Source of the DNA: JAMXLO01 sp963832895
GTDB lineage: Bacteria; Pseudomonadota; Alphaproteobacteria; Acetobacterales; Acetobacteraceae
Length of the DNA: 64,000 bases
Reading direction: 5' to 3'
NCBI GenBank assembly: GCA_963832895.1
Contig: CAWHVQ010000015.1
Span: 124,001-188,000 of the forward strand
The notes below the pieces were generated by a model. It saw only the letters and a program-made list of their open reading frames with translations, was not told where the DNA came from and made no database searches. Of the stretch, positions 34,471 through 44,114 are shown piece by piece (the first letter of the stretch is position 1; each line of letters starts with the position of its first letter). The position numbers and the translations under genes were made by a program.

Positions 34471-35633
34471 TCGATCTCGCCGCTTGAGTAGCCGAGTTCC
34501 GCCAGCACCTCAGCGGTGTGTTGGCCAAGCTCCGGTGCGGGACGCCGTACCGGCAGCGGCGTGCCATCCACGTGCAGCGCTGACCCGAGCATCGAAACCG
34601 GCCCGTGCCCTGGATGCTCGACGGTCACCACCGCCTGCTGATCGATCACCTGCGGATCGGCGAACACCTGGTCCAGGTGCATCACCAGCGAGCACGGCAC
34701 GCCGGCCTCGTTCAGCACGCGGATCCAATGTGCGCTGGTCTCGCGCATCGTGCGGGCCTCGATCTCGGCGTTGATCGCCGCGCGGTTCTCGGCCCGCAAT
34801 GCGTTGGTGGCGAATTCGGGACGCTCGCGCAGCGTCTCGGCGTCGAGCGCGCGCAGCAGGCGCTGATACATTGCGTCGCCGGCCGGCGCGATGGCGATCT
34901 CGCCGTCGGCGGTGCGGAACAGCCCGTAGGGTGAGCCGATCGGATGGTCGTTGCCGGTGCGCCGAGGCAGCCGGCCGGTCGCCAGGTAGTCGGTCGCCAT
35001 GAAGCCGAGGAAGCTGATCAGCCCGCCGGTCAGGCTGACCGAGGCTGAACCTCCCTGCCCCGTCCGCCCCTCGCGCAACAGGCCGGCGACGATGCCGAGA
35101 GCGGCGTAGAGACCGGCAATCAAATCGCTCACCGGCGGCCCCGAGCGCATCGGCGGTTGGTCCGCAGTACCGTTCACACTCATGAAGCCGCTCATCGCCT
35201 GGGCGATGAAATCGAAACTCGGCCGGTCGCGATATGGGCCTGTGTCGCCGAAGCCGGTAACGCTGCCGCGAACGAGACGCGGATTGAGTTCATGCACCCG
35301 TGCCTCGGTGAAACCCATCGCGGCGAGGACACCAGGGCGATAGTTGTCGATCAGCACGTCGCCCTTCGTGATCAACCGCGCCAGGACGTCGCGCCCTTCG
35401 TCGTTGCGCAGGTTGAGCGTGATCGAACGCTTGTTGCGATTGTAGTTGGCGAAATACCAGGAGAGACCGTCCCTGCCCGCCCCCTGCTGCCGGATCGTAT
35501 CGCCCTCGCCCGGCGTTTCCACCTTGAGGATGTCGGCACCGAGATCGCCAAGCAGCATGGAGCAGAATGGACCCGACAGCACGCGGGTGAGATCGACCAC
35601 GCGGATGCCGGCGAGCGGGAGGGCTGAATTCAT
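34443..35633 (-). CDS. CaiB/BaiF (family III) CoA-transferase
   Basis: 396 residues. Family blocks: LAGIRVVDLTRVLSGPFCSM, LGDLGADILKVETPGEGDTI, FANYNRNKRSITLNLRNDEG, DVLIDNYRPGVLAAMGF, SVTGFGDTGPYRDRPSFDFI, and the catalytic Asp position in the FDFIAQAMSG part. It moves CoA between acids (formyl-, carnitine-, succinyl-type). The acid pair is not predictable. It may belong with the LLM oxidoreductase and SnoaL-like genes on the same strand, separated by the antitoxin remnant. Confidence 0.92.
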   Translation of the reverse strand: MNSALPLAGIRVVDLTRVLSGPFCSMLLGDLGADILKVETPGEGDTIRQQGAGRDGLSWYFANYNRNKRSITLNLRNDEGRDVLARLITKGDVLIDNYRPGVLAAMGFTEARVHELNPRLVRGSVTGFGDTGPYRDRPSFDFIAQAMSGFMSVNGTADQPPMRSGPPVSDLIAGLYAALGIVAGLLREGRTGQGGSASVSLTGGLISFLGFMATDYLATGRLPRRTGNDHPIGSPYGLFRTADGEIAIAPAGDAMYQRLLRALDAETLRERPEFATNALRAENRAAINAEIEARTMRETSAHWIRVLNEAGVPCSLVMHLDQVFADPQVIDQQAVVTVEHPGHGPVSMLGSALHVDGTPLPVRRPAPELGQHTAEVLAELGYSSGEIDQLRERGVV

Positions 35634-35660
35634 CGGTTTCCTTTGCCGTGACCGTATGGG

Positions 35661-38198
35661 TCAGGCATGGCGCGGCGGCAAGGGCGCGACGAGGCGCCGA
35701 TAGACCGCGCCAAGACCGATCAGCACCAGGCCGAGACCGAGGAACGACAGCACGCGCCAAAGCCCCACCAGTCCCGACATGTCCACCAGAAAGACCTTCG
35801 CTCCGGCCAGCGCGACGATGCCGAGCGCGGTCAGGCGCAATTGTCGTGCTCTGGTGCGAATGCCGATTGCCATAACTGCGACACCGTAGGCCAACCATGC
35901 GCCTGACCAGGCCCACAGTTCGCCGTCGCGCACCGGTACGGCCGGCAGACCGATCGAACCCGGGTTGAACATATGCCGCACCTCCAGGGTGAGCCAGACG
36001 AAACCGGCCAGCACGGCGTAACCCGCCAACATAGTGCGGAGCCTGGCCGGCCGTGCGGTCGCCGACTCGCGCAGCGCGGCCACCGTCAGCAGTGCCGGCA
36101 GCAGGTAGGCCGGCAGCAGCCAGTCAAGCAACGGCAGGCTGCCAACCGGCAGGTCGAGTACAGCCGGGTTGAACAGGATCATCAGCAAGCCGCCACTCAA
36201 CGCCAGTGCACCCTGGATCCGCCAGGCCAGATGCAGCACGGGTCGCTCCAGCCTCTCGGCGATGCGCATGGTGACGATGGTGAGGACGGCAATAGATGCG
36301 AGCTGCAACGCCGATTCAGCGAAATCCGGCATAGGCGGCCCATCTCCCGCAGGCCGGCACAGCCGATGCATCTCCAGCGCCACCAGCACGGTGGCGAATG
36401 CAACGCTGCCTGCCTCCAGAACGGCGACCGTCAGGTCGTCGGCGTCGCGGCGGAACATCGCGGCGGCGAGCGCGAAGGCTGCCGCCGGCACGGCGTAGGC
36501 CGCGACCAGATCGTTGACCACCGGCCACTGACCGAGGCCATAGTCGAGCACGTACCAATTCAGCAGCAGCCGCACGACGACGCAGGCGGCGACCGCGAGG
36601 CCGACACGGCGCAAGGCGGGCAGGTCGGCCTTGGCCGCGACCCAGGCAAGCGCCGGCAGGAACAGTGAGATGGCGATGGTCAGCCACTGGTCACGCAGCA
36701 GCATCGCGCAGCCGAGCGCGAGCACGGCCACAGCTCCCGCGGCATAAGCACCGGCGGCAGCCTGGCGATCCGTGGACTGTTCACGCTTCGAGAGGGCGGC
36801 TGCAGCGGTCAGCCCGGCCGCAAGCAGCACGGCGAATGCCGCCCACCCCGCGCGCGGCCGGAACTCTGCCACGCGCGCGTAGCAGATCGCCAGTGTCAGC
36901 ACCGGAACGGAGGCTGCAAGACTGGCCCAGGCGAGAGGACCGCGCGACCGCCTTTCGAACCACAATCCGCTGGCTGCGAAGCAACCCGACACGAAAGCGG
37001 CGGTCGCCAGCAGATCCTGCACCGCCGGCGGGACAGCAATGCCGGGCAGCGCGCGCATCTCGACGGACCAGCCGGCGAGCATCAGCAAGAACAGCACGGC
37101 GGCGAGGAAAGGCAGCAGGCGCAGACGGTCCTCGCGGGCCGCACGCCAGATCGTCAGCGGCACGAACAGCAGCACCGCGATCCTGGTGTCCCAGCCCTGA
37201 TCCAGCATGGCCAACAACAGCCCGGCAGCGCCGAGAGCCGCGCACGGCACCCAGGCGAGACGCCGGCCGATCGGCTGATCGAGCGCCTCGCGCGGCAGGA
37301 GCGTCAGGTTGAGCATCGCGGCTGCGGGGGCGAACAGCGCCGGAGCCCACGCCTCCCTGCCTGTCCCGTTCGCGATGGCGACCAACATCCAGACGGCTCC
37401 GGCGATCGCGGTCGCCCAACCCAGCCAGACCCAGCCCGCGTAGCGCACCACGCCGAAAGCGGTGCCGGTGACGAACAGCAGATAGGCGAACAGGCCCGGC
37501 AGCGAGGGAGCCTCGGTCTGCACCAGTGCCGGTGTGGCGAAGGCGCCGACCAGTCCGACCACGGCGACCAGTTGCCCATGCCGCAGCGCAATGACGAGGC
37601 CGATCAGCGAGGCGCCTGCCATCAGCACGAACCCCGCCACGGGCGACACCAGAGCGTAGAGCACGCCGGCGCCATAGCTGGCACCGAACAGCACGGCGAC
37701 ACCGCCGGCGGCGAGGCCAGGGGCAGTTTGATCGGCGATGCCGGGGTGGACAACTTCCTGCCGCCGCAGCCACTCCGCGCTGACGATCAGGGCAGCGCCA
37801 AGCAGACCGGCGAAGACGCAGCGCGGGCCGGGGCCAAGCAATCCCTGATCCACGGCATATCGCACCAGGAAGACGCCCGCGAGCACCAGTGCCGCGGCGC
37901 CGAGCCACACGCCCCAACGCGTGGTCAGCACGGCCTCGAGGTCGCGCGATGGAGCGGCTGGTTCGGCGGACCGTAGGGGCGCCGGCGCGACAGGCCGCTC
38001 GGACGCCCGCCATGGCGGAGTTTCGGGCGATCGAATCCCCGGTGACGCCAGCGGCGCTGCGCGGATATCGGCCACGGCGCGCCGCAGTTGCGCGATCTCC
38101 CTGCGTGCCATGATCGCGTGGAAGAACCCGATGATCCCGATCAGCCAGCCGCCGGCTACGGCCAGCAGCACGACGACCGCGAACTCGATCTCTGTCAT
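35661..38198 (-). CDS. DUF2339 polytopic membrane protein
   Basis: 845 residues with a short N-terminal region (FAVVVLLAVAGGWLIGIIGF then a charged coiled stretch ARREIAQLRRAVADI) and more than twenty predicted membrane helices. The family mark is the early block LTTRWGVWLGAAALVLAGVF and FLVRYAVDQGLLGPGPRCVF, followed by repeated hydrophobic units ending in RVLSFLGLGLVLIGLGAVYR. DUF2339 proteins have no established function; their scale suggests a transporter or envelope role. Single gene, divergent from the glycine riboswitch. Confidence 0.85.
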   Translation of the reverse strand: MTEIEFAVVVLLAVAGGWLIGIIGFFHAIMARREIAQLRRAVADIRAAPLASPGIRSPETPPWRASERPVAPAPLRSAEPAAPSRDLEAVLTTRWGVWLGAAALVLAGVFLVRYAVDQGLLGPGPRCVFAGLLGAALIVSAEWLRRQEVVHPGIADQTAPGLAAGGVAVLFGASYGAGVLYALVSPVAGFVLMAGASLIGLVIALRHGQLVAVVGLVGAFATPALVQTEAPSLPGLFAYLLFVTGTAFGVVRYAGWVWLGWATAIAGAVWMLVAIANGTGREAWAPALFAPAAAMLNLTLLPREALDQPIGRRLAWVPCAALGAAGLLLAMLDQGWDTRIAVLLFVPLTIWRAAREDRLRLLPFLAAVLFLLMLAGWSVEMRALPGIAVPPAVQDLLATAAFVSGCFAASGLWFERRSRGPLAWASLAASVPVLTLAICYARVAEFRPRAGWAAFAVLLAAGLTAAAALSKREQSTDRQAAAGAYAAGAVAVLALGCAMLLRDQWLTIAISLFLPALAWVAAKADLPALRRVGLAVAACVVVRLLLNWYVLDYGLGQWPVVNDLVAAYAVPAAAFALAAAMFRRDADDLTVAVLEAGSVAFATVLVALEMHRLCRPAGDGPPMPDFAESALQLASIAVLTIVTMRIAERLERPVLHLAWRIQGALALSGGLLMILFNPAVLDLPVGSLPLLDWLLPAYLLPALLTVAALRESATARPARLRTMLAGYAVLAGFVWLTLEVRHMFNPGSIGLPAVPVRDGELWAWSGAWLAYGVAVMAIGIRTRARQLRLTALGIVALAGAKVFLVDMSGLVGLWRVLSFLGLGLVLIGLGAVYRRLVAPLPPRHA

Positions 38199-38363
38199 GG
38201 GCGATGCTTCCGCCGTCCGGCACGGCAGGTCAAATCGTTTGATCAGCCAAACTTAATTTCGCGGCCGTGCGTCGTGGAATACGGGACGTTTCGTCTGAAC
38301 ACCTCAATCCGTCATTGTCTCTTAACCGCCTTTCCGGCATCCTCTGCGAGTCCCAGCCACCCG

Positions 38364-38556
38364 GCGCGGGAGAGAGCGGAGTCGCCTCCGCCGCCGAAGG
38401 CGCAACCGGCCCCCGGAAACGCTCAGGCAAAAGGACCGCGGCGGGATCAGGGATCTCTGGAAAGCCGGCCGGCGCACCACTTGCCTGCCGCACCGACGAG
38501 GTAAGGGGCGCCGCACAGCGCCGTGAATTTTTCAGGTACCGCGACAGAGGGGGGTC
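38364..38556 (+). ncRNA. Tandem glycine riboswitch upstream of gcvT
   Basis: Two adjacent glycine aptamers in the 5' leader of the glycine cleavage genes. Aptamer 1 has GCGGGAGAG (38366), GCCGAAGGCGCAA (38393) and GGAAACGCTCAGGCAAAAGG (38415), with CTCTGGAAAG near 38456. Aptamer 2 is recognisable by GAGGTAAGGGGCG (about 38498), TTTTTCAGGTACC (38528) and GACAGAGGGGGG (38543). Glycine binding is expected to switch on gcvT-H-P. Assignment is by consensus memory. Confidence 0.88.
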
Positions 38557-38605
38557 AGCGACACCGGCACGGATCGCCGGCGCATGACCCTTGCGGAGCC
38601 GACCA

Positions 38606-39736
38606 TTGATCGAAAACACGCTGCCGGATGATCCAACACCCAAGAAGCTGAGGACCGTGCCGCTGGACGCCTGGCACCGTGCGCTCGGTGCGCGAATGGT
38701 GGAGTTCGCCGGCTACGCGATGCCCGTGCAGTACCAGGGCGTGCTGGCCGAGCACCTGCACTGCCGGAAGCATGCAGCGCTGTTCGACGTCTCTCACATG
38801 GGCCAGGCGACACTCACTGGCGCCACCGCGGCCGCCGCGCTGGAGCGGCTGGTGCCCGGCGATCTGCTCGGCCTGAAGCCTGGGCGGCAACGCTATACGC
38901 TGCTGACCAACGAGGCGGGCGGCATCCTCGACGACCTGATGGTTGCGAATCCCGGCGGCGAGAATCTGTTCCTGGTGGTGAATGCGAGCCGCAAGGAGAT
39001 CGACTTCACACACATCGCGGCCAATCTACCATCCGGCGTGCAGCTTCACGAGCACGAGGATCGCGCGCTGCTGGCGCTGCAAGGTCCTGACGCCGCGTCG
39101 GTGATCGGGCGCATTGGCGCCGAGGCCGCTCAACTTCCGTTCATGGGCATGGCTGCGGCCACACTCGCGGGGATTCCCTGTCTGGTCGCGCGCTCCGGCT
39201 ACACCGGAGAGGACGGATTCGAGATCTCGCTGCCGGCCGAAAGCGCACAGGCACTGGCTCAGCGCATTCTGGACGAACCCGAAGTCATCCCGGCCGGTCT
39301 CGGCGCGCGCGATTCGCTGAGGCTGGAAGCGGGTCTATGCCTCTATGGCAATGACATCGACGAGCTGACGTCGCCGATCGAGGCCGACCTCGCCTGGGTG
39401 ATCGGCAGACGCCGCCGCAATGCCTGGGACTTTCCTGGCGCTGCGGTGATCCGCGACCAGTTGGACCACGGCACGCCGCGCCGCCGCGTCGGCATCCGCC
39501 CGGACGGCCGCGCGCCCGCACGCGCGCTGACCGAGATCGTCGCCGACGATGGCACCGAGGCCGGCACAGTCACCTCGGGCGGGTTCTCCCCCACGCTGAG
39601 CGCGCCGATCGCCATGGGTTATGTCCGCAAGGACCTCACCGCCGACAGCACCGCGCTGCATCTGATGGTTCGCGGCAAGCCACTGCCCGCGCGCGTCGTG
39701 AAGCTGCCGTTCGTGCCTCACCGCTATGCCCGCTGA
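38606..39736 (+). CDS. gcvT: Glycine cleavage system T protein (aminomethyltransferase)
   Basis: About 376 residues from a TTG at 38606 that has GGAG seven bases upstream; a TTG at 38591 would add five residues. Blocks: LDAWHRALGARMVEFAGYAM, AALFDVSHMGQATLTG, LTNEAGGILDDLMV, LALQGPDAASVIGRI, ARSGYTGEDGFEIS and GLGARDSLRLEAGLCLYGND. It transfers the methylene group from lipoyl-H protein to THF with release of ammonia. First gene of gcvTHP, under the glycine riboswitch. Confidence 0.95.
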   Translation: MIENTLPDDPTPKKLRTVPLDAWHRALGARMVEFAGYAMPVQYQGVLAEHLHCRKHAALFDVSHMGQATLTGATAAAALERLVPGDLLGLKPGRQRYTLLTNEAGGILDDLMVANPGGENLFLVVNASRKEIDFTHIAANLPSGVQLHEHEDRALLALQGPDAASVIGRIGAEAAQLPFMGMAAATLAGIPCLVARSGYTGEDGFEISLPAESAQALAQRILDEPEVIPAGLGARDSLRLEAGLCLYGNDIDELTSPIEADLAWVIGRRRRNAWDFPGAAVIRDQLDHGTPRRRVGIRPDGRAPARALTEIVADDGTEAGTVTSGGFSPTLSAPIAMGYVRKDLTADSTALHLMVRGKPLPARVVKLPFVPHRYAR

Positions 39737-39752
39737 CACAAGGATCCTCCTC

Positions 39753-40142
39753 ATGGCCAAACCTCCCGCGGATATCCGGTTCACCAGGGAACACGAATGG
39801 ATCCGACTGGATGGCGACATAGCCACCGTCGGCATCACAGATCACGCGCAGGAACAGCTCGGCGACGTGGTGTTCGTCGAGCTCCCGGAGATCGGCCGCG
39901 ACGTCGCCGCGGACGAGGCCTGCGCCGTGGTGGAGAGCGTGAAGGCCGCTTCCGATGTGTATGCGCCGCTCACCGGCAAGGTGGTGGAGATCAACCAGAC
40001 CATCATCGACGACCCCTCGATTGTGAACAGCGATGCCGAGGGCGAAGGCTGGTTCTTCCGCATCGAGCTGGATGACACCGATACGTTCGACGCCCTGATG
40101 GATGCCGCCGCGTACGACGAATATGTGGAGACCCTGGATTGA
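39753..40142 (+). CDS. gcvH: Glycine cleavage system H protein
   Basis: 129 residues. Start at the ATG at 39753 (MAKPPADIRFTREHEW), preceded by AAGGATCC; an upstream ATG at 39726 would overlap gcvT. Lipoyl carrier: the modified Lys is in AVVESVKAASDVYAPLTG, with DHAQEQLGDVVFVELPEIG before it. It shuttles the aminomethyl intermediate between P, T and L proteins. The stop overlaps gcvP (TGATG). Confidence 0.96.
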   Translation: MAKPPADIRFTREHEWIRLDGDIATVGITDHAQEQLGDVVFVELPEIGRDVAADEACAVVESVKAASDVYAPLTGKVVEINQTIIDDPSIVNSDAEGEGWFFRIELDDTDTFDALMDAAAYDEYVETLD

Positions 40143-43009
40143 TGGACGTTCTGTCCGAGCTGGCCGCTCTGGAAGCGGCCGACAGCTTTGTTTCGCGTCA
40201 TATCGGTCCGTCCGAAGCCGACATCGCCGCTATGCTGCACGCTGTGGGTGCGGCGACGCTGAATGAGCTCGCGGCGAAGACGGTGCCGCCCGCGATCCGC
40301 ACCAATCAGACACTCGATCTGCCGCCGCCGATCGATGAGGCGGCCGCAATGGTGGAACTGCGTGGGCTGGCCGGCAGGAATACGCTGAAGAAGTCGCTGA
40401 TCGGCATGGGCTATCACGGCACCCACACGCCGCCGGTCATCCAACGGAATGTGCTGGAGAACCCTGGCTGGTACACTGCGTATACGCCCTATCAGGCCGA
40501 GATCGCCCAGGGCCGCCTCGAGGCGCTGCTCAACTTCCAGACGATGATCTGCCAGCTGACGGCAATGGAGATCGCCAACGCATCGCTGCTCGATGAAGCC
40601 ACCGCGGCCGCTGAGGCGATGGCGATGGCGCATGCCGTCAGCAAGACGAACTCCGACGTGCTGGCGGTCGCAACGGACCTGCATCCGCAGACCCGTGCAG
40701 TGCTCGCAACGCGCGCCGGACCGATCGGGATTATGCTGATCGATGTCGCTCCAGGCGATACAGGGGCGATCGGCGCGGCACAGCCTTTTGCAGTCGTGCT
40801 GCAATATCCCGGTACCACCGGCGCGGTGCGCGAGCTGTCGCCGGAGATCAGCGCCGCGCATGAGTTGGATGCACTTGTCATCGTGTGCGCCGATCCGCTG
40901 TCGCTGGCGCTGCTGACGCCGCCGGGCGAGATGGGCGCCGATGTCGTGGTGGGTTCGTCGCAGCGCTTTGGCGTGCCGATGGGATTCGGCGGGCCGCATG
41001 CGGGCTATCTGGCAACGCGGGACGCCTACAAGCGGCACATGCCGGGAAGGCTTGTCGGCGTGTCGCTCGACGCAGCCGGCGAACCGGCGATGCGGCTGGC
41101 TTTGCAGACGCGCGAGCAGCACATCAGGCGCGAGAAGGCGACATCGAACATCTGCACCTCCCAAGTGCTGCTTGCGGTGATCGCCGGATGCTATGCGGTG
41201 TGGCATGGGCCGGAGGGACTGAAGCGCATCGCACGGCGCGTCAATCTGCAAGCGCGGATGCTGGCCGATGCGGCACGGCAAGGCGGTCATCGCGTGCTGC
41301 ACGACGCGTTCTTCGACACGATCGCGATCGAGACCGCGAGTGCCGATGCGCTGATGCAGCAGGCACTGGCACAGGGCTTCAATCTGAGACGCATCAGTGA
41401 CACACAGGTCGGCATCGCGCTCGACGAGACAGTCACGCGCGAAGAGCTGACAAGCCTGGCCGCGGTGCTGGGCGGCACGCTGAGCGGCGCGGCACCGTCG
41501 GTTCCCGCGGAGCTTGCGCGCAACACAGCGTTCCTCGAACAGGCGGTGTTCACCGAGCATCGCTCCGAGCACGAGATGCTGCGCTACCTCAAGCGCCTGG
41601 AGGAGAAGGACATCGCGCTCAATCGCAGCATGATCCCACTCGGTTCGTGCACGATGAAGCTGAACGCCTCGGCCGAGATGATGCCGATCACCTTGCCCGG
41701 CTTCACCGCGATCCATCCGTTCGCACCACCTGATCAGACCCAGGGTTACGCCGAACTGATCGCGCGCCTGACGGACTGGTTGAAGGTGATCACCGGTTAT
41801 GCCGCGGTCACGCTGCAGCCGAACGCCGGATCGCAAGGTGAGTATTCCGGCCTGCTGGCGATCCGCGCATACCACGAAGCACGCGGCGAGAAGCACCGCA
41901 GCATCTGCCTCATTCCCTCCAGCGCGCATGGCACCAACCCAGCGAGTGCCGCGATGGCCGGCCTTCAGGTGGTGGTGGTCGGCTGCGACCGCGACGGCAA
42001 CATCGATGTGGCCGACCTGCGCGCCAAGGCCGACAAGCACGCCGCCAAACTAGCGGCGCTGATGGTCACCTACCCCAGCACGCACGGCGTATTCGAGGTG
42101 GCGATCCGCGAGATCTGCGACATCGTCCACGCACGCGGCGGCCAGGTGTACATGGACGGCGCGAACCTGAACGCTCAGGTTGGCCTGACCAGCCCGGCGG
42201 CGATCGGCGCCGATGTCTGTCATCTCAATCTGCACAAGACGTTCTGCATCCCGCATGGTGGTGGCGGCCCTGGCGTGGGGCCGATCGGTGTGGCCGCGCA
42301 TCTTGCGCCGCATCTGCCGAACCATCCGTTGAGCGCGGATGCCGGACCGGCGAGCGGCTTCGGCCCCGTGTCGGCTGGCCCCTTCGGCAGTGCGATGATC
42401 CTGCCGATTTCGTATGCATATATTCGAATGATGGGCGCTGCCGGGCTGAAGCGTGCGGCCGAGGTGGCAATCCTCAGCGCCAATTACATCGCGAACCGTC
42501 TGCGCGGACACTACCCCGTGCTGTACACCGGTCTCGGCGGGATGGTCGCGCATGAGTGCATCATCGACTGCCGCAGTTTCCAGGCCGAGGCCGGCGTGAT
42601 GGTCGAGGATATCGCCAAGCGGCTGATGGACTTCGGCTTCCACGCGCCGACCATGTCGTGGCCGGTCGCCGGCACGCTGATGATCGAACCCACGGAAAGC
42701 GAGAGCAAGACCGAATTGGACCGCTTCTGCGAGGCGATGATCGCGATCCGCGCGGAAATCGCAGCGATCGCCGCCGGCAGACTGGACAAAGCGGACAACC
42801 CCCTGAAGCACGCACCGCATACTGCCCGCGATGTCATGGCGAATGTATGGACACACGGATATTCGCGCGAGCAGGCGGCATTCCCGTTGCCATGGATCGC
42901 GGCGACAAAATACTGGCCGCCGGTGAAGCGGGTGGACAACGTCTACGGTGACCGCAACCTGATATGCACCTGCGCGCCGCTCGAAGCCTACGCACAGGCA
43001 GCCGAGTAG
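40142..43009 (+). CDS. gcvP: Glycine dehydrogenase (decarboxylating), P protein, single chain
   Basis: 955 residues, so the fused alpha-beta form rather than split GcvPA/GcvPB. N-terminal half: RHIGPSEADIAAMLHAVGAA, MGYHGTHTPPVIQRNVLENP. C-terminal half: PLGSCTMKLNASAEMMPITL, SSAHGTNPASAAMAGLQVVV, and the PLP Lys in CHLNLHKTFCIPHGGGGPGV. Decarboxylates glycine and loads H protein. The start ATG overlaps the gcvH stop. Last gene of the operon; the L protein (lpd) is not here and is shared with other complexes. Confidence 0.97.
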   Translation: MDVLSELAALEAADSFVSRHIGPSEADIAAMLHAVGAATLNELAAKTVPPAIRTNQTLDLPPPIDEAAAMVELRGLAGRNTLKKSLIGMGYHGTHTPPVIQRNVLENPGWYTAYTPYQAEIAQGRLEALLNFQTMICQLTAMEIANASLLDEATAAAEAMAMAHAVSKTNSDVLAVATDLHPQTRAVLATRAGPIGIMLIDVAPGDTGAIGAAQPFAVVLQYPGTTGAVRELSPEISAAHELDALVIVCADPLSLALLTPPGEMGADVVVGSSQRFGVPMGFGGPHAGYLATRDAYKRHMPGRLVGVSLDAAGEPAMRLALQTREQHIRREKATSNICTSQVLLAVIAGCYAVWHGPEGLKRIARRVNLQARMLADAARQGGHRVLHDAFFDTIAIETASADALMQQALAQGFNLRRISDTQVGIALDETVTREELTSLAAVLGGTLSGAAPSVPAELARNTAFLEQAVFTEHRSEHEMLRYLKRLEEKDIALNRSMIPLGSCTMKLNASAEMMPITLPGFTAIHPFAPPDQTQGYAELIARLTDWLKVITGYAAVTLQPNAGSQGEYSGLLAIRAYHEARGEKHRSICLIPSSAHGTNPASAAMAGLQVVVVGCDRDGNIDVADLRAKADKHAAKLAALMVTYPSTHGVFEVAIREICDIVHARGGQVYMDGANLNAQVGLTSPAAIGADVCHLNLHKTFCIPHGGGGPGVGPIGVAAHLAPHLPNHPLSADAGPASGFGPVSAGPFGSAMILPISYAYIRMMGAAGLKRAAEVAILSANYIANRLRGHYPVLYTGLGGMVAHECIIDCRSFQAEAGVMVEDIAKRLMDFGFHAPTMSWPVAGTLMIEPTESESKTELDRFCEAMIAIRAEIAAIAAGRLDKADNPLKHAPHTARDVMANVWTHGYSREQAAFPLPWIAATKYWPPVKRVDNVYGDRNLICTCAPLEAYAQAAE

Positions 43010-43166
43010 CGGCTCAGCCTGAAGGCGCTGGGCGGCGCGACCTCCTCTTGTGCGTCCCCATCGTAGTCTCTAGGGTTCCTTCATAAATTCGTCGGTCACG
43101 GCTAACAGAAACTTCGTCGGTCAGGACAACTGGCAGGCGCCGTGGAAACGTCGGAAGGAAACGCCT

Positions 43167-44111
43167 ATGGCGACCGCAGAAGTTGTCGCTCCACGCCTGC
43201 AATATGTCCGCTCTCCGCAGCGTGGGCCGATCACCCGCCTGCTCGAAGATGAACGCTGGCTTGCAACCTGCCTGTTGCTGCCGACGGTGATTCTGCTCGG
43301 GCTGTTCATCGCCCATCCGTTCATCAATGGCATTCTTCTGTCGGTGACGGATACCAAGGTCGGGGTGCCCGGCCACTTCGTCGGCCTCGATAATTTTGTC
43401 AAAATCTGGCACGATGACATCTTCCAGGTCGCCGTGTGGAATACCTGCCTCTACACCTTCGTCACGACGGTTTTCAAACTCGCGCTTGGATTGTGGCTGG
43501 CCTTGCTGCTCAACCGCCATTTCCGTGGCAAGGCGTTGATGCGCGCCTTCATTCTCTTGCCATTTATCATCCCAACCGTGCTGTCGACCTTTGCCTGGAA
43601 ATGGATGTTCGACCCGACATTCAGCGTCCTCAATTGGATGCTGTTCCATCTCGGGATCATCCGTACCCGCATCAACTGGCTGGGCGATCCGACTCTCGCG
43701 ATGGTCTCGGTGATCATCGTCAATGTCTGGCGCGGCGTACCGTTCTACGCAATCAGCCTGCTCGCGGGTCTGCAGACGATCAGTCCCGAATTGCACGAGG
43801 CTGCGGCAATCGATGGTGCCCGGGCCTGGCAGCGCTTCCGCCATGTGACCTGGCCGCTTCTGCTGCCGGTGACACTGGTCATCGTGCTGTTCTCGGTAAT
43901 TCAGACTTTCGCCGATTTCCAACTTGTCTACGTGCTGACCGGCGGCGGCCCGGCCAACGCCACCCAACTATTTGCGACCTACGCCTACCAGCTTGGCATC
44001 GGCACCGGATTGCTCAGCCAGGGCGCTGCAATCTCGCTGGCAATCTTCCCGATCCTGCTGCTCGTGGTGATTGTGCAGCTCCTGTACATCCGCCGGACGG
44101 AGACCCTGTAG
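43167..44111 (+). CDS. Carbohydrate ABC importer permease (MalF/UgpA type)
   Basis: 314 residues, six membrane helices after a cytoplasmic start of about 35 residues. The EAA loop is PELHEAAAIDGARAWQRFRH. The helix-1 block LATCLLLPTVILLGLFIAHP and the TGGGPANATQLFATYAYQLG motif are typical of sugar and glycerol-phosphate importers. Ribosome site GGAAGGAA before ATG. First gene of a five-gene operon: two permeases, ATPase, two binding proteins. Confidence 0.92.
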   Translation: MATAEVVAPRLQYVRSPQRGPITRLLEDERWLATCLLLPTVILLGLFIAHPFINGILLSVTDTKVGVPGHFVGLDNFVKIWHDDIFQVAVWNTCLYTFVTTVFKLALGLWLALLLNRHFRGKALMRAFILLPFIIPTVLSTFAWKWMFDPTFSVLNWMLFHLGIIRTRINWLGDPTLAMVSVIIVNVWRGVPFYAISLLAGLQTISPELHEAAAIDGARAWQRFRHVTWPLLLPVTLVIVLFSVIQTFADFQLVYVLTGGGPANATQLFATYAYQLGIGTGLLSQGAAISLAIFPILLLVVIVQLLYIRRTETL

Positions 44112-44114
44112 GCC

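Noticed and set aside
36781..38223. 480-codon second minus-strand frame over the DUF2339 gene
   Set aside because: Same strand, other phase, Arg-rich without hydrophobic helices; the DUF2339 frame is clearly right.
39842..42040. 732-codon minus-strand frame across gcvH and gcvP
   Set aside because: Opposite a clear gcvP; amino acid content (His/Arg/Gln/Val runs) is typical of shadow frames in GC-rich DNA.
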